NCBI GenBank assembly: GCA_013695665.1
Contig: JACDAB010000083.1
Coordinates: forward strand, 1 to 35,130
DNA from: Geodermatophilaceae bacterium
GTDB taxonomy: Bacteria > Actinomycetota > Actinomycetes > Mycobacteriales > Geodermatophilaceae
DNA: 35,130 nucleotides
Direction: 5' to 3'
Below, in pieces: positions 20,270 to 30,533 of this stretch. A program made the translations under genes and the position numbers. The notes beneath the pieces were generated by a model. The model was not told where the DNA came from. It ran no database searches and was given only the letters and a program-made list of their open reading frames with translations. Positions within the stretch are counted from its first letter, which is position 1. The number at the start of each line of letters is the position of its first letter.

Positions 20270-21232
20270 TCAGGCTTGGCTGGCGGTCGCCGCGGTGACG
20301 ACAGTTCCGAACGTTCCCGCGGCCGCATCGACGATGTGGTCCAGCGAGCTGATCACGGCACGGGTCCCCCCTGCGTCGACGAACTGCACAGCCGCTTCGA
20401 CCTTGGGACCCATGCTGCCGGAAGCGAACTCCGCGGCCAGTGTCCGCAACCGTCCGGGGGTCGTGACGGTGATGGCCTCCTCGTCGGGATGCCCGAAGCG
20501 GAGCATCACGTGGTCGACGTCGGTGGCGATGACGAGCACGTCGGCGGCAAGCTGGCGGCCAAGGATCGCGGCAGTCAGATCCTTGTCGATCACCGCCTCC
20601 ACCCCGTGCCAGCCTGCGCCGTCGGCGACCACCGGGATCCCGCCGCCGCCGGCCGCCACGACGACATAGCCAGCCTTGAGAAGTGTCGCGACAGTGCCGG
20701 CCTCCAGGACCGCCAGCGGCCGCGGCGAGGCGACGATCCGCCGCCAGCCCTTCGGGCCACGGTCCTCCCAGGTTTGACCCAAGTCGATGAGCCGCTGCGC
20801 CTGCTCGCGGGGAAGGTGCCGCCCGATCGGCTTGGTCGGTGTGGCGAAACCGGGATCACCGGCATCGACGACGGTCCGGGTGACAACGGTCACCGTGGGA
20901 CGGACGGTCCCCACCTGCCGTAGCGCGTCTTCGAGTGCGTTCTGGATCGTGAAACCGATGGTGGCCTGGGTTTGGGCCACACACCAGTCCAGCGGGACCG
21001 GGGGCACCGCGTGAGCTGCCAGCTCGTTCTTGACCAGCAGGTTGCCCACCTGGGGTCCGTTGCCGTGGGTCAGCACGACCTCGTGGCCGGCTGCCACGAG
21101 CTCTGCCACGCCCACGACGGCACGGGTGACGGCGGCCTGCTGCGCGACGACCGACGCGTCCCCGTCGCGACCGATCATCGCGTTGCCGCCGAGTGCCACC
21201 AGGACGCGGGAGAGCTTCGTGGGTTCGTCCAT
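20270..21232 (-). CDS. arcC: carbamate kinase
   Basis: [87 protein letters not shown]. Confidence 0.95.
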   Translation of the reverse strand: MDEPTKLSRVLVALGGNAMIGRDGDASVVAQQAAVTRAVVGVAELVAAGHEVVLTHGNGPQVGNLLVKNELAAHAVPPVPLDWCVAQTQATIGFTIQNALEDALRQVGTVRPTVTVVTRTVVDAGDPGFATPTKPIGRHLPREQAQRLIDLGQTWEDRGPKGWRRIVASPRPLAVLEAGTVATLLKAGYVVVAAGGGGIPVVADGAGWHGVEAVIDKDLTAAILGRQLAADVLVIATDVDHVMLRFGHPDEEAITVTTPGRLRTLAAEFASGSMGPKVEAAVQFVDAGGTRAVISSLDHIVDAAAGTFGTVVTAATASQA

Positions 21233-21259
21233 GCCGACCCCGACTCTATGCTGCGGGTC

Positions 21260-21475
21260 GTGGCCTCCTACGACTACCGCTGCCGGACCTGCGAGGTCAC
21301 CTTCGAGGTACGTCGCCCGGTCACCGAAGCCGAGTCCGCCCTCGGGTGTCCCCAAGGCCATGTGGACGTGACGCGCGTCTGGTCGGCGGTCGGGCTGAGC
21401 GGCGCCGCTGCCGGTGCCCGCACGCCTCGGGCGGCGCCGGGGTCCGGCTGCTGCGGAGGCGGCTGCTGCGGTTGA
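21260..21475 (+). CDS. FmdB-like zinc-ribbon protein with Cys-rich C-terminus
   Basis: VASYDYRCRTCEVTFEVRRPVTEAESALGCPQGH...GSGCCGGGCCG; start GTG 21260 (or ATG 21248). Confidence 0.8.
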   Translation: MASYDYRCRTCEVTFEVRRPVTEAESALGCPQGHVDVTRVWSAVGLSGAAAGARTPRAAPGSGCCGGGCCG

Positions 21476-21492
21476 TGGGCGGCCGCCCGGCC

Positions 21493-22659
21493 TCAGTGTC
21501 CTGATGGGTCTAGCCAGGCGCGAACGCTCTCGTTGTGCTGGCCCAGCGTCGGCGGCGCCACATGCACGGAGTCCTCGCCGTCGAAGCGCAGCGGGGGGCC
21601 AGGCAGCTGGATCGGCCCGAGCACCGGGTGCTCCACGTCGATGAGCAAACCCTGGGACCTGGTCTGATCCCAGTCATAGACCTGGTCGAGGCTGCGGACA
21701 GCACCGGCCGGAACCCCGGCCGCGGCGAGCCGCGGCAGCCACTCGGCTACGGCACCGGTAGCGAAGGCGGTTTCGATCAGGCCGGTCAGTTCGGAGCGGT
21801 TCCGCACCCGGATCTGGTTCGTGGCAAAGGACTCCGCAACGGGGTCGATGCCCACCACCGGGGCGAAGGACCGCCACAGCGTCTCGCTGCCCACTGCGAT
21901 CTGCACGAGCCCGTCAGCGCACCGGAACGACCCGTAGGGGCTGATCGAGGGGTGGTGGTTGCCCTGTGCGCGCCCGACCTCCCCGGCCACGGTCCACCGG
22001 GTGCCCTGGAATGCGTGTGCCCCGACCGAGGCAGCCAGCAGGCTCGTGCGGACCACCCGGCCACGACCGGTCCGGCTGCGCTCGTGCAGTGCGGCCACGA
22101 CACCGTATGCGCCGTACATGCCGGCCAGCAGGTCGGAGATCGGCACGCCCACCCGGGTCGGCTCCTCCGGGCTTGCGCCGGTGAGGCTCATGAGGCCGGC
22201 CTCGCCCTGTGCGATCTGGTCGTAGCCGGCCCGGCCACCCTCGGGCCCGTCGTGGCCGAAGCCGGTGATCGAGAGGACCACCAGCCGGGGGTTGAGTTCG
22301 TGCAACCGGGCCACGGTGAATCCCAGCCGATCCAGGACGCCGGGCCGGAAGTTCTCCATCAGGACGTCGGCGCGCTCGACGAGGCGGGTCAGCAGATCCT
22401 TGCCCGCGGGAGCCTTGAGGTCGGCGGTCACGGACTCCTTGTTCCGATTGCAGGACAGGAAGTACGTCGAGATCGGGTCGTCGTCCGGGCCGAGGAACGG
22501 CGGCCCCCAGGTGCGGCTGTCGTCGCCGGCGACCGGGCTCTCCACCTTGATGACCCGGGCGCCGAGATCTCCGAGCATCATCGCGGCGTGCGGACCGGCC
22601 AGCGCGCGCGTCAGGTCGATGACGACGATGTCGTCGAGGGGTCCGGGCATGCCCGGCAT
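21493..22659 (-). CDS. CaiB/BaiF family CoA-transferase
   Basis: PLDDIVVIDLTRALAGPHAAMMLGDLGARVIKVESP, VLMENFRPGVLDRLG, GYDQIAQGEAGLMSLTG. Confidence 0.93.
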   Translation of the reverse strand: MPGMPGPLDDIVVIDLTRALAGPHAAMMLGDLGARVIKVESPVAGDDSRTWGPPFLGPDDDPISTYFLSCNRNKESVTADLKAPAGKDLLTRLVERADVLMENFRPGVLDRLGFTVARLHELNPRLVVLSITGFGHDGPEGGRAGYDQIAQGEAGLMSLTGASPEEPTRVGVPISDLLAGMYGAYGVVAALHERSRTGRGRVVRTSLLAASVGAHAFQGTRWTVAGEVGRAQGNHHPSISPYGSFRCADGLVQIAVGSETLWRSFAPVVGIDPVAESFATNQIRVRNRSELTGLIETAFATGAVAEWLPRLAAAGVPAGAVRSLDQVYDWDQTRSQGLLIDVEHPVLGPIQLPGPPLRFDGEDSVHVAPPTLGQHNESVRAWLDPSGH

Positions 22660-22690
22660 CGTAGGGTGCCCCGCGACTTGGCGGCGGCGA

Positions 22691-23554
22691 TCAGGTTGGC
22701 GGCACGAAGACCGACAGAAGCATCCAGGCCACCGCCGCCGAGGGCAGCAGGGAGTCCATCCGGTCCATCAGGCCGCCGTGCCCCGGCAGCAGGTTGCCCA
22801 TGTCCTTGACTCCGAGGTCCCGCTTGATCATGGACTCGCCGAGGTCGCCGAGCGTCGCCGCCACCGCGATGGCGAGCCCGAAGAGCGCGCCCTGCCACCA
22901 CGCACCGTCCAATGAGAGCGTGAGGAAGAGGGCACCGGCAACGGCCGCCAGCGTTGCCGAGCCGGCAAATCCCTCCCAGGTCTTCTTCGGGCTAACCGAC
23001 GCCGCCAGCGGGTGCCGGCCGAGGAACACGCCGGCGGCGTACCCGCCGACATCGCTGCAGACGACGGTGGTGATGAACGCGATCACCCGCGCCGCGCCGT
23101 CCTCGGGCACCACCAGCAGCACGGCGAACCCGGCGAGGAACGGCACGTAGGTGACGACGAAGACGGTGGTGCTCACGTCCCGCAGGTAGCCGAGGGCACC
23201 GTCGGCCAGCCTCCAGACGATGCAGGCCAGAACGGTCAGCATGAACGCGATGACGAGCCCGTCGCTGCCTCGCACGAAGGTGAGCGCGATCATCGAGATG
23301 GCGCCCACGAGCAACGGGATGACCGGTGGCCGGACATCGCGGGACTCCAGCGCCCGGAGCAACTCCCAGAGCGACACGACAACGGCCAGGCCGACGATGA
23401 CCACGAATCCGGGCCGGTACACCGCGAGAGTGGCCAGCGCGGCGGCGGCCATGGTGACGCCGACGGCGATCGCCGCCCCGAGATCCCGTCCGGCGCGTGA
23501 CCGCGGCGTCGAAGCCTTCACCAGGCCACTGGCATCGCGCTCGGTGGTCGCCAC
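22691..23554 (-). CDS. cdsA: phosphatidate cytidylyltransferase
   Basis: CdsA signature GESMIKRDLGVKDMGNLLPGHGGLMDRMDS; multiple TM segments; GTG start directly abuts the frr stop. Confidence 0.95.
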   Translation of the reverse strand: MATTERDASGLVKASTPRSRAGRDLGAAIAVGVTMAAAALATLAVYRPGFVVIVGLAVVVSLWELLRALESRDVRPPVIPLLVGAISMIALTFVRGSDGLVIAFMLTVLACIVWRLADGALGYLRDVSTTVFVVTYVPFLAGFAVLLVVPEDGAARVIAFITTVVCSDVGGYAAGVFLGRHPLAASVSPKKTWEGFAGSATLAAVAGALFLTLSLDGAWWQGALFGLAIAVAATLGDLGESMIKRDLGVKDMGNLLPGHGGLMDRMDSLLPSAAVAWMLLSVFVPPT

Positions 23555-24112
23555 CTAGACCTCGAGCAGCTCGGTTTCCTTGTGGCGCACCGCGTCGTCG
23601 ATGGCCGCGACGTATCTGGCGGTGGTCTCGTCCAACTCCTTCTCCGCCCGCCGTACGTCGTCCTCCCCCGCGTCGCCGTCGGACTTGATCTTCTCCAGCT
23701 GGTCCTTCGCCTTGCGGCGGACGTTGCGGATCGAGACGCGGGCATCCTCGCCCTTGTGCCTGGCCACCTTCACCAGATCGCGGCGCCGCTCCTCGGTGAG
23801 TTGCGGGAAGATCACCCGGATCAGGCTTCCGTCGTTCGTCGGATTGACGCCGAGGTCGCTATCGCGGATGGCCTTTTCGATCGCGGTGAGCTGCGTGGCG
23901 TCGTAGGGCTTGATGACAGCCATTCGGGCCTCGGCCACGCTGATCGAGGCCATCTGCGGGATCGGGGTCGGGGCGCCGTAGTAGTCGACCTGCAGGCGGG
24001 CGAACATCGCCGGGCTGGCCCGCCCGGTGCGCACGCTGCCGAGGTCCTCGCGAGCGACTGAGACCGCCTTGTCCATCTTCTCCTCGGCGTCGAACAGCGC
24101 CTCGTCGATCAC
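23555..24112 (-). CDS. frr: ribosome recycling factor
   Basis: [34 protein letters not shown]. Confidence 0.97.
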   Translation of the reverse strand: MIDEALFDAEEKMDKAVSVAREDLGSVRTGRASPAMFARLQVDYYGAPTPIPQMASISVAEARMAVIKPYDATQLTAIEKAIRDSDLGVNPTNDGSLIRVIFPQLTEERRRDLVKVARHKGEDARVSIRNVRRKAKDQLEKIKSDGDAGEDDVRRAEKELDETTARYVAAIDDAVRHKETELLEV

Positions 24113-24143
24113 GGTGGATCCCTCCTGTTACCGGCTGCGCCAG

Positions 24144-24923
24144 TTATGTGCCGACTGTGTCGATCAGGGTGCCGATCCTCTCACCCGCGACGGCCCGGGC
24201 GATGTTGCCTTCGGCGAGCATGTTGAACACGACGATCGGGAGCTTGTTGTCACGGGCCAGCGAGATGGCCGTCGAATCCGCGACCTGCAGCCCGCGGGCG
24301 AGTACCTCGGAGTGGCTGAGATGATCGAAGCGACGCGCGGTCGGACACTGTCGTGGATCGGCGTCGTAGACCCCGTCCACGCCGTTCTTGGCCATGAGCA
24401 GGACCTCACAATGGATCTCGAGGGCGCGCTGCGCGGCCACCGTGTCGGTGGAGAAGAACGGCAAGCCCGCACCGGCTCCGAAGATGACCACGCGACCCTT
24501 GTCCAGGTGCCTGATGGCGCGGAGCGGGATGTAGGGCTCGGCGACCTGCCCCATAGTGATGGCTGTCTGGACCCTGGTCGGAGTTCCGCGCTGCTCGAGA
24601 AAGTCCTGCAGCGCCAGGCAGTTCATCACTGTTCCGAGCATGCCCATGTAGTCGGCCCTCGAACGGTCCATGCCGCGTTGGGACAACTCTGCCCCACGGA
24701 AGAAGTTGCCGCCGCCCACGACGACGGCAACCTGGACCCCGCCTGCGACGACAGCTGCTATCTGGCGGGCAATCCCGTCGACGACATCGGGGTCCACACC
24801 GACCCGACCGGCACCGAAGGTCTCACCGGACAGCTTGAGCAGCACCCGCCGGTAGCGCCGAGCAGGGGTCCGCCGTCGGATCCGGGCCATCGAGACGACC
24901 GCCGTGTCGGTGGGGTCGGTCAC
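24144..24923 (-). CDS. pyrH: UMP kinase
   Basis: [50 protein letters not shown]. Confidence 0.97.
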   Translation of the reverse strand: MTDPTDTAVVSMARIRRRTPARRYRRVLLKLSGETFGAGRVGVDPDVVDGIARQIAAVVAGGVQVAVVVGGGNFFRGAELSQRGMDRSRADYMGMLGTVMNCLALQDFLEQRGTPTRVQTAITMGQVAEPYIPLRAIRHLDKGRVVIFGAGAGLPFFSTDTVAAQRALEIHCEVLLMAKNGVDGVYDADPRQCPTARRFDHLSHSEVLARGLQVADSTAISLARDNKLPIVVFNMLAEGNIARAVAGERIGTLIDTVGT

Positions 24924-24966
24924 GTGCGGCCTCCTCGTCCTCAGCCGGTCGAAAGTCGATCCTGCC

Positions 24967-25791
24967 CTATGCCCGGCCCACCTCGAACCGAGCGAACCGG
25001 GTCACCACGACCCCCGCGTCCGCAAGCACCATCTGCATCGTCTGCTTCTTGTGCTCCTCGCGGACGGAGGCCTGCTCCAACAGGGTGGCGTCCTTGAAGA
25101 AGCCGTTCACCCGGCCCTCGACGATCTTGCTCATCGCCGCCGCTGGCTTGCCCTCGTCGCGCGCGGTCTCCTCGGCGATCCGTCGCTCGTTGGCAACAAC
25201 GTCGTCGGGAACCTCGTCCCGGCTGACGTAGCGCGGGCTCATGGCCGCGACGTGCATGGCCACCGCCCGCGCGACGGACTCATCGCCGCCGTTGTACTCC
25301 ACCAGGACACCCACCTGAGGCGGCAGATCGGGGTTGCGCCGGTGCAGGTACGTCGCCGTACTCCCGTCGAAGACGACGAAGTGGTTGACGACGAACTTCT
25401 CCCCGAGCCTCGCCGACTGCTCGTCCACGGCTTCCTGGACGGTCTGCCCACTGGGCAGCTCCTGCTCGAGGAACGTCGGGACGTCACTCGGCCGGGCGGT
25501 CGCAAGGTGCTCGACGAGGGTTGCCGCCAGCGCCTGGAAGCTCTCGTTCTTGGCGACGAAGTCGGTCTCGCAGTTCAGCTCCAGCATCGCTGTGCCGGAG
25601 CTGGCGACAAGCCCGTTGGCCGCCGTACGGCCAGAGCGCTTGTCGACGTCCTTGGCGCCCTTGACCCGCAGGATGTCGACGGCGGCGGCAAGGTCGCCGT
25701 CGGCCTCCTCCAGCGCGCGCTTGCAGTCCATCATTCCGGCGGCCGTCAGGTCACGCAGCTTCTTGACGTCCGCGGCGGTGTAGTTCGCCAT
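24967..25791 (-). CDS. tsf: elongation factor Ts
   Basis: [36 protein letters not shown] at 25791. Confidence 0.97.
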   Translation of the reverse strand: MANYTAADVKKLRDLTAAGMMDCKRALEEADGDLAAAVDILRVKGAKDVDKRSGRTAANGLVASSGTAMLELNCETDFVAKNESFQALAATLVEHLATARPSDVPTFLEQELPSGQTVQEAVDEQSARLGEKFVVNHFVVFDGSTATYLHRRNPDLPPQVGVLVEYNGGDESVARAVAMHVAAMSPRYVSRDEVPDDVVANERRIAEETARDEGKPAAAMSKIVEGRVNGFFKDATLLEQASVREEHKKQTMQMVLADAGVVVTRFARFEVGRA

Positions 25792-25916
25792 CGCCTCGCT
25801 TCTCTCTTCGGTGCATTCGGGACTTCGGTACGGCGGGCAGCTGCCAGCCAACCGGCCGTGCAATGCTGCCCAACGCGGCCGGACGGTCGGCTATGCCTGC
25901 CTCGTGCGGCGCTCGG

Positions 25917-26978
25917 TCAGGACGATGCCGGCGCCGGTTGCCCGGCCTCGGCACTCTGTTCAGGACTGGGGTCCTGTGGGGCGTTCGGGGCAGTCTCTGA
26001 TGACTCGATCGACGCATCCGACGGCACGGCCTCGGCACTCGGCTGTGCGGTCACCGGCTCGGCGTCCGGCTGGGTTGCCTCGGCAGCGGCGTCCGGCTGG
26101 GTTGTCTCGGCAGCCGGCAGCGTTGCGTCGGTGGCGTCGGCAGATGCGGTCTCGACAGTCGCCGTCGCAGCCGGCTTGCCCTCCAGCAACTCCCGCTCCC
26201 ACTCCGGCATGGGCTCATTGGTGCCGAGCTGCCCGGTCGGCTCCGGCTTGTCAGAGCCGTCACCATCCCGGCCGGCGTTGGCCTGGGCCGCGGCGCGCGC
26301 CATCAGCCCGTCGGCTACGGCGTCTGCGATCACCCGGGTCAGCAGCGCTGCACTGCGGATCGCGTCGTCGTTGCCCGGGATCTTGTAGTCGACCTCGTCG
26401 GGATCGCAGTTCGTGTCCAGTACCGCAACGACCGGGATGCCGAGCTTTCGCGCCTCACCGACGGCGATGTGCTCCTTCTTGGTGTCGATGATCCAGACGG
26501 CGCTCGGGACGCGGGCCATGTCGCGGATCCCGCCCAGGGTGCGGTCAAGTTTGATTCTCTCTCGCGAGAGCACCAGTTGTTCTTTCTTCGTCATCACCGT
26601 CGTGCCGCCGGTCTGCTCGATGACTTCGAGCTCCTTGAGCCGCTGCAGCCTCTTGTGCACGGTCTGGAAGTTGGTGAGCATGCCGCCCAGCCAGCGCTGG
26701 TTGACATACGGCATGCCGACCCGCTGGGCCTGCTCGGAGATCGCCTCCTGGGCCTGCTTCTTCGTCCCGATGAACAGGACCGACCCGCCGTGGGCGACCG
26801 TCTCGCGAACGAACTCGTAGGCCCGGTCGATGTAGGACAGCGTCTGCTGCAGGTCGATGATGTAGATGCCGTTGCGCTCGGTGAAGATGAAGCGCTTCAT
26901 CTTGGGGTTCCACCGACGGGTCTGGTGCCCGAAGTGCACGCCGCTGTCGAGCAGCTGCTTCATGGTGACGACGGCCAT
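25917..26978 (-). CDS. rpsB: 30S ribosomal protein S2 (uS2) with long acidic C-terminal tail
   Basis: [49 protein letters not shown] at 26978; about 86 low-complexity residues after the EWERELLEG segment. Confidence 0.97.
   Translation of the reverse strand: MAVVTMKQLLDSGVHFGHQTRRWNPKMKRFIFTERNGIYIIDLQQTLSYIDRAYEFVRETVAHGGSVLFIGTKKQAQEAISEQAQRVGMPYVNQRWLGGMLTNFQTVHKRLQRLKELEVIEQTGGTTVMTKKEQLVLSRERIKLDRTLGGIRDMARVPSAVWIIDTKKEHIAVGEARKLGIPVVAVLDTNCDPDEVDYKIPGNDDAIRSAALLTRVIADAVADGLMARAAAQANAGRDGDGSDKPEPTGQLGTNEPMPEWERELLEGKPAATATVETASADATDATLPAAETTQPDAAAEATQPDAEPVTAQPSAEAVPSDASIESSETAPNAPQDPSPEQSAEAGQPAPASS
26061..26114. repeat. 27-bp tandem direct repeat (2 copies) inside rpsB
   Basis: ggcgtccggctgggttgcctcggcagc followed by ggcgtccggctgggttgtctcggcagc, one mismatch. 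Confidence 0.9.
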
Positions 26979-27327
26979 GCTGGCGCGTCCCTCTCTGTTC
27001 GCGCGACCCGCGGGGCCGCGCTTCTCGGTTGTCGCGATGGCCGGGAGGCGCACCGCCCTGGTGCCCGGTCCGCGGCCATGTCTGCCCGGCGTACCGGGAC
27101 CAAGGTGGTCGTGGTCCCCGCTGGATACGGCGGGGAGAGGACACGCGAAGTCGGCCCACTCACGCGGGCCGCTTGCAGGAGTGTACGTCCTCCGGCGTGC
27201 CAGAGCCCACCTGGTTCCGGCTCGCCTGACTACGACAGTTTCGGCGCGGAGTCCACAGCCGGCCGAGGTTGTGCACAGCGCCCGACGCCACTGGCGCCGA
27301 CCCCCCAGTACCGGCAGCGTCGGAGCC

Positions 27328-28005
27328 ATGCGTGTCGTCGTCCAGCTTGCGGTCACTCTACTGGGCATCTGGTGGCTGCTGACCCCGGCTCCTGCCGCCG
27401 CGGCTGATTGGGTGCTGCCTCTGCCGGGAGAGCCGCACGTGACCAGACCGTTCGATCCGCCCGGGTCGCCGTACGGTCGCGGTCATCGCGGTGTCGATCT
27501 GGCGGGGACCCCGGCGCTGCCGGTCCGCGCCGCCGGTGAGGGGACCATCGGCTACGCCGCACCGCTGGCCGGAAGGGGGGTCGTGACGGTGCTGCACGGC
27601 GGCGGCCTGCGCACCACGTACGAGCCGGTGGCGGCGACCGTGCGGGTCGGAGAGCTGGTGCCGACAGGGCACCCGATCGGTACGTTGCAGGCCGGTCACC
27701 CGGGATGCCCGGTTGCGGCGTGCCTGCACTGGGGGCTGTTGCGCGGCGAGGTTTACCTGGACCCGATGTCACTCCTGAGCCTCGGCCCGATCCGGCTGCT
27801 CCCTTCGGCCGACCCCGCAGGCGAGCCGTCGGCCGACCGCGGCGGAGCGGCTACCGCCTCCGACGAACGTGCTGCCCCGCGCGCGAACGACGAGCTGGCG
27901 ATCCCGGGCGGCCCCCCTGTGCCACGGGTAGGCGCAGCGGTGACGGCGGTCACCGGGCTGGCGGTCGGCGCGGCGGTTCTGCGCGTTCGCCCCCGTCCGC
28001 CCTAG
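27328..28005 (+). CDS. secreted/anchored M23-family metallopeptidase
   Basis: Signal peptide [35 protein letters not shown] and CLHWGL zinc/catalytic motifs; C-terminal hydrophobic segment. Confidence 0.9.
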   Translation: MRVVVQLAVTLLGIWWLLTPAPAAAADWVLPLPGEPHVTRPFDPPGSPYGRGHRGVDLAGTPALPVRAAGEGTIGYAAPLAGRGVVTVLHGGGLRTTYEPVAATVRVGELVPTGHPIGTLQAGHPGCPVAACLHWGLLRGEVYLDPMSLLSLGPIRLLPSADPAGEPSADRGGAATASDERAAPRANDELAIPGGPPVPRVGAAVTAVTGLAVGAAVLRVRPRPP

Positions 28006-28068
28006 CGAAGGCACCGGTCCGGCACAGCCCGCCGCGACGGGGCGCGGCCGCCGTCCGTTGGGTGGCGC

Positions 28069-29034
28069 TCAGGCACGGGGGTGGGCCTGCCGATAAACGC
28101 TGTTGAGGCGTTCGACCGAGACGTGTGTGTAGAGCTGGGTCGTGGCCAGACTCGCATGACCGAGCAACTCCTGGACCGACCGCAGATCCGCACCGCCCTC
28201 CAGCAGGTGAGTGGCTGCGGTGTGCCGCAGACCGTGTGGACTCATGTCGGACGCACCGGGCACCGCCGCCACGAGCCGGTGCACGACGCGGCGCACCTCG
28301 CGAGGGTCCACCCGGGCGCCGTGTGCGCCGAGCAGCAGCGCCGTTCCACTGCCAGGAGTGGCAAGACCGGGCCTACCGTGCTCGAGGTAGTCCCTGACTG
28401 CCAGGCCACCCGGTCGGCTGACGGGGACCATGCGCTCCTTGCCGCCCTTTCCCATGACCCGGAGCAGGCAGCGCGCCTCGTCCACGTCGCCGAGGTCCAA
28501 CCCCACCAGCTCACCGACTCGAACCGCGCTGCCGTACAGCACCTCAGCAATCACCCTATTCCGGCGGCCCAGTGGGTCCTCGCCGCTCGCCCCATCGACC
28601 AGGGCGGCAGCCTGTTCGGCATGCAGCACGAGGGGCAGGGCACGCTGCGCGGTGGGACTGGCCAGCAGGGCACCGGGGTCGGAGGCCAACCAGCCGGCCC
28701 GGGTGGCGTAGGCGGTGAAGGCCCGCGCAGCCGCCCCTCGCCGGGCCAGACTGCTCCGGGCGGCGCCCAGCGTCCGCAGTTTCGCCAGCCAGCTGCGCAG
28801 GGCGCGGATGTCCAGGTCGTGCAGACCGGCGACCGACAGCGCGTTGAGGTGGCCGAGTAGGGAAGCCACGTCGGCGGTGTAGGCGCGAACCGTGTGCTCG
28901 GACAGGCCCCGCTCCAAGGACAGGTGGCGCGCGAACGCCGCCAGCGGTTCGGCCAGTGCCGGCGGCAGGCCGGCGCCGGCCGAGCTGGCGGCGCCATGCA
29001 GCGTCGTACCCACGAGGCGACCGTGCGTTGTCAT
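28069..29034 (-). CDS. xerC: tyrosine recombinase XerC
   Basis: Catalytic set: SAVRVGEL Arg, GKGGKERMVP Lys, SPHGLRHTAATHLL HxxR, LLGHASLATTQLYTHV His/Tyr. Confidence 0.93.
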   Translation of the reverse strand: MTTHGRLVGTTLHGAASSAGAGLPPALAEPLAAFARHLSLERGLSEHTVRAYTADVASLLGHLNALSVAGLHDLDIRALRSWLAKLRTLGAARSSLARRGAAARAFTAYATRAGWLASDPGALLASPTAQRALPLVLHAEQAAALVDGASGEDPLGRRNRVIAEVLYGSAVRVGELVGLDLGDVDEARCLLRVMGKGGKERMVPVSRPGGLAVRDYLEHGRPGLATPGSGTALLLGAHGARVDPREVRRVVHRLVAAVPGASDMSPHGLRHTAATHLLEGGADLRSVQELLGHASLATTQLYTHVSVERLNSVYRQAHPRA

Positions 29035-29169
29035 CGCCGACGCGTCAAGCATCCGGCGCTCGACACGCGGCCGAACGGCGCCTGACCCGGCCCTTCCGAC
29101 CCGGGCATCACAACTGCCTGTGACCGGAGGATTCCGTTTCTCGCCGAGATGCGACACGATCCCTGCCAT

Positions 29170-29189
29170 CGGCGACAACGATGTCGCCG
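29170..29189 (+). promoter_or_regulatory. palindrome/hairpin upstream of the first S8 protease
   Basis: CGGCGACA-ACGA-TGTCGCCG, 8-bp perfect arms; core ends 23 bp before the GTG start. Confidence 0.7.
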
Positions 29190-29211
29190 GCGATGTGACA
29201 TGAGGAAGTAC

Positions 29212-30417
29212 GTGAGACGAAGCATGACCTGCGCGGGTCTGCTGGCTGCGGTTACCGCCATGCTGACCACTGGACTCGCCGCCCCCGCCGTCGCGGCACA
29301 GGGTGAGATCCGCAATGCCGGCAGTTCCACTGCCGTGACGGGCAGCTATGTCGTGGTGCTGAACGACACGAGCGGCGTGCGCGCGGAGGGCGTACCGGCG
29401 CTCGCACGTCGACTGGCCGACCGCCATCAGGGCTCCCTGAGTTTCGTCTACGAGGCGGCACTGCGCGGCTTCGCCACCACGATGAGCGAGTCCAACGCGC
29501 GGCGGCTGGCCGCCGATCCCGAGGTGGACTACGTCCAGCAGAACCAGATCCACACGGTGTCGGCCACCCAGCCGAACCCACCGTCATGGGGTCTGGATCG
29601 GATCGACCAGCGCAACCTGCCGTTGAACAGCTCCTACACCTACCCGACGACTGCCTCCACCGTGCACGCCTACGTGATCGACACCGGGATCCGGTTCACA
29701 CACCAGACCTTCGAGAGCCGGGCGGAATCCGGTAGGGACACCATCGACAACGACGACGACGCGACGGACTGCCACGGTCACGGCACACACGTTGCCGGCA
29801 CCGTCGGCGGCAGCCAGTACGGCGTCGCCAAGGGCGTGCAACTCGTCGGCGTCCGCGTCCTGAACTGCGCCGGCTCCGGCACCACTGCCCAGGTCGTCGC
29901 GGGGATCGACTGGGTCACCGCGAACGCCGTCAAGCCTGCCGTGGCGAACATGAGTCTCGGTGGTTCGGTGGACAGCGCACTCGATCAAGCCACTCGCAAC
30001 TCCATCGCCTCGGGCATCAGCTACGCCATCGCCGCGGGCAACGGCAATATCTTCGGTGTCGCCAAGAACGCCTGCAACTACTCCCCCGCCCGGGTCACCG
30101 AGGGAATGACCGTGGGCGCGACCCAGATCAACGACGCCAAGGCTTCGTTCTCGAACTTCGGGACCTGCCTGGACATCTTCGCCCCCGGTGTCGACATCAC
30201 CTCGTCGTGGGACGACAGCGACTCCGCTACCGCCACCATCAGCGGAACGTCGATGGCGGCTCCGCACGTCGCCGGGGCTGCAGCGATGTATCTGGCCTTC
30301 AAGCCGGCTGCCACGCCGCAGCAGGTCCGCAACGCGCTGGTCAACCGAGCCACCCCCAACGTGGTGACCAACCCCGGCACCGGCTCGCCCAACAAGCTCC
30401 TGTACGCCGCTCGCTGA
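29212..30417 (+). CDS. secreted S8 (subtilisin/proteinase K-type) serine protease
   Basis: GTG start with TGAGGAAGT upstream; signal peptide; I9 propeptide; AYVIDTGIR (Asp), [10 protein letters not shown] (His), [12 protein letters not shown] (Ser). Confidence 0.94.
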   Translation: MRRSMTCAGLLAAVTAMLTTGLAAPAVAAQGEIRNAGSSTAVTGSYVVVLNDTSGVRAEGVPALARRLADRHQGSLSFVYEAALRGFATTMSESNARRLAADPEVDYVQQNQIHTVSATQPNPPSWGLDRIDQRNLPLNSSYTYPTTASTVHAYVIDTGIRFTHQTFESRAESGRDTIDNDDDATDCHGHGTHVAGTVGGSQYGVAKGVQLVGVRVLNCAGSGTTAQVVAGIDWVTANAVKPAVANMSLGGSVDSALDQATRNSIASGISYAIAAGNGNIFGVAKNACNYSPARVTEGMTVGATQINDAKASFSNFGTCLDIFAPGVDITSSWDDSDSATATISGTSMAAPHVAGAAAMYLAFKPAATPQQVRNALVNRATPNVVTNPGTGSPNKLLYAAR

Positions 30418-30430
30418 GCTCCGCACGAGA

Positions 30431-30464
30431 CACGCTGCCCCGGTCGCCCGACCGGGGCAGCGTG
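30431..30464 (+). terminator. strong hairpin downstream of the first S8 protease
   Basis: CACGCTGCCCCGGTCG-CC-CGACCGGGGCAGCGTG, 16-bp perfect arms (terminal pairs likely open); no T-tract. Confidence 0.75.
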
Positions 30465-30533
30465 CTGTCCGGAACCGGTCATTTCGGCGATTGCCCACAC
30501 AGACCCACGCCGTTGCGCAATCATGCGATTACG

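Noticed and set aside
24904-26388. 494-aa plus-strand ORF antisense to tsf/rpsB
   Set aside because: Mirror of conserved ribosomal genes; its Ser/Ala-rich end is the reverse complement of the S2 low-complexity tail.
28069-29034. Tyrosine recombinase considered as a phage or integron integrase
   Set aside because: Sequence and neighbourhood (M23, rpsB, dprA, comM) match chromosomal XerC; no att-like repeats or phage genes noticed.
30431-30464. Long perfect inverted repeat considered as a possible mobile-element end
   Set aside because: No transposase, no flanking target-site duplication seen; its position directly after a stop codon fits a GC-rich terminator.
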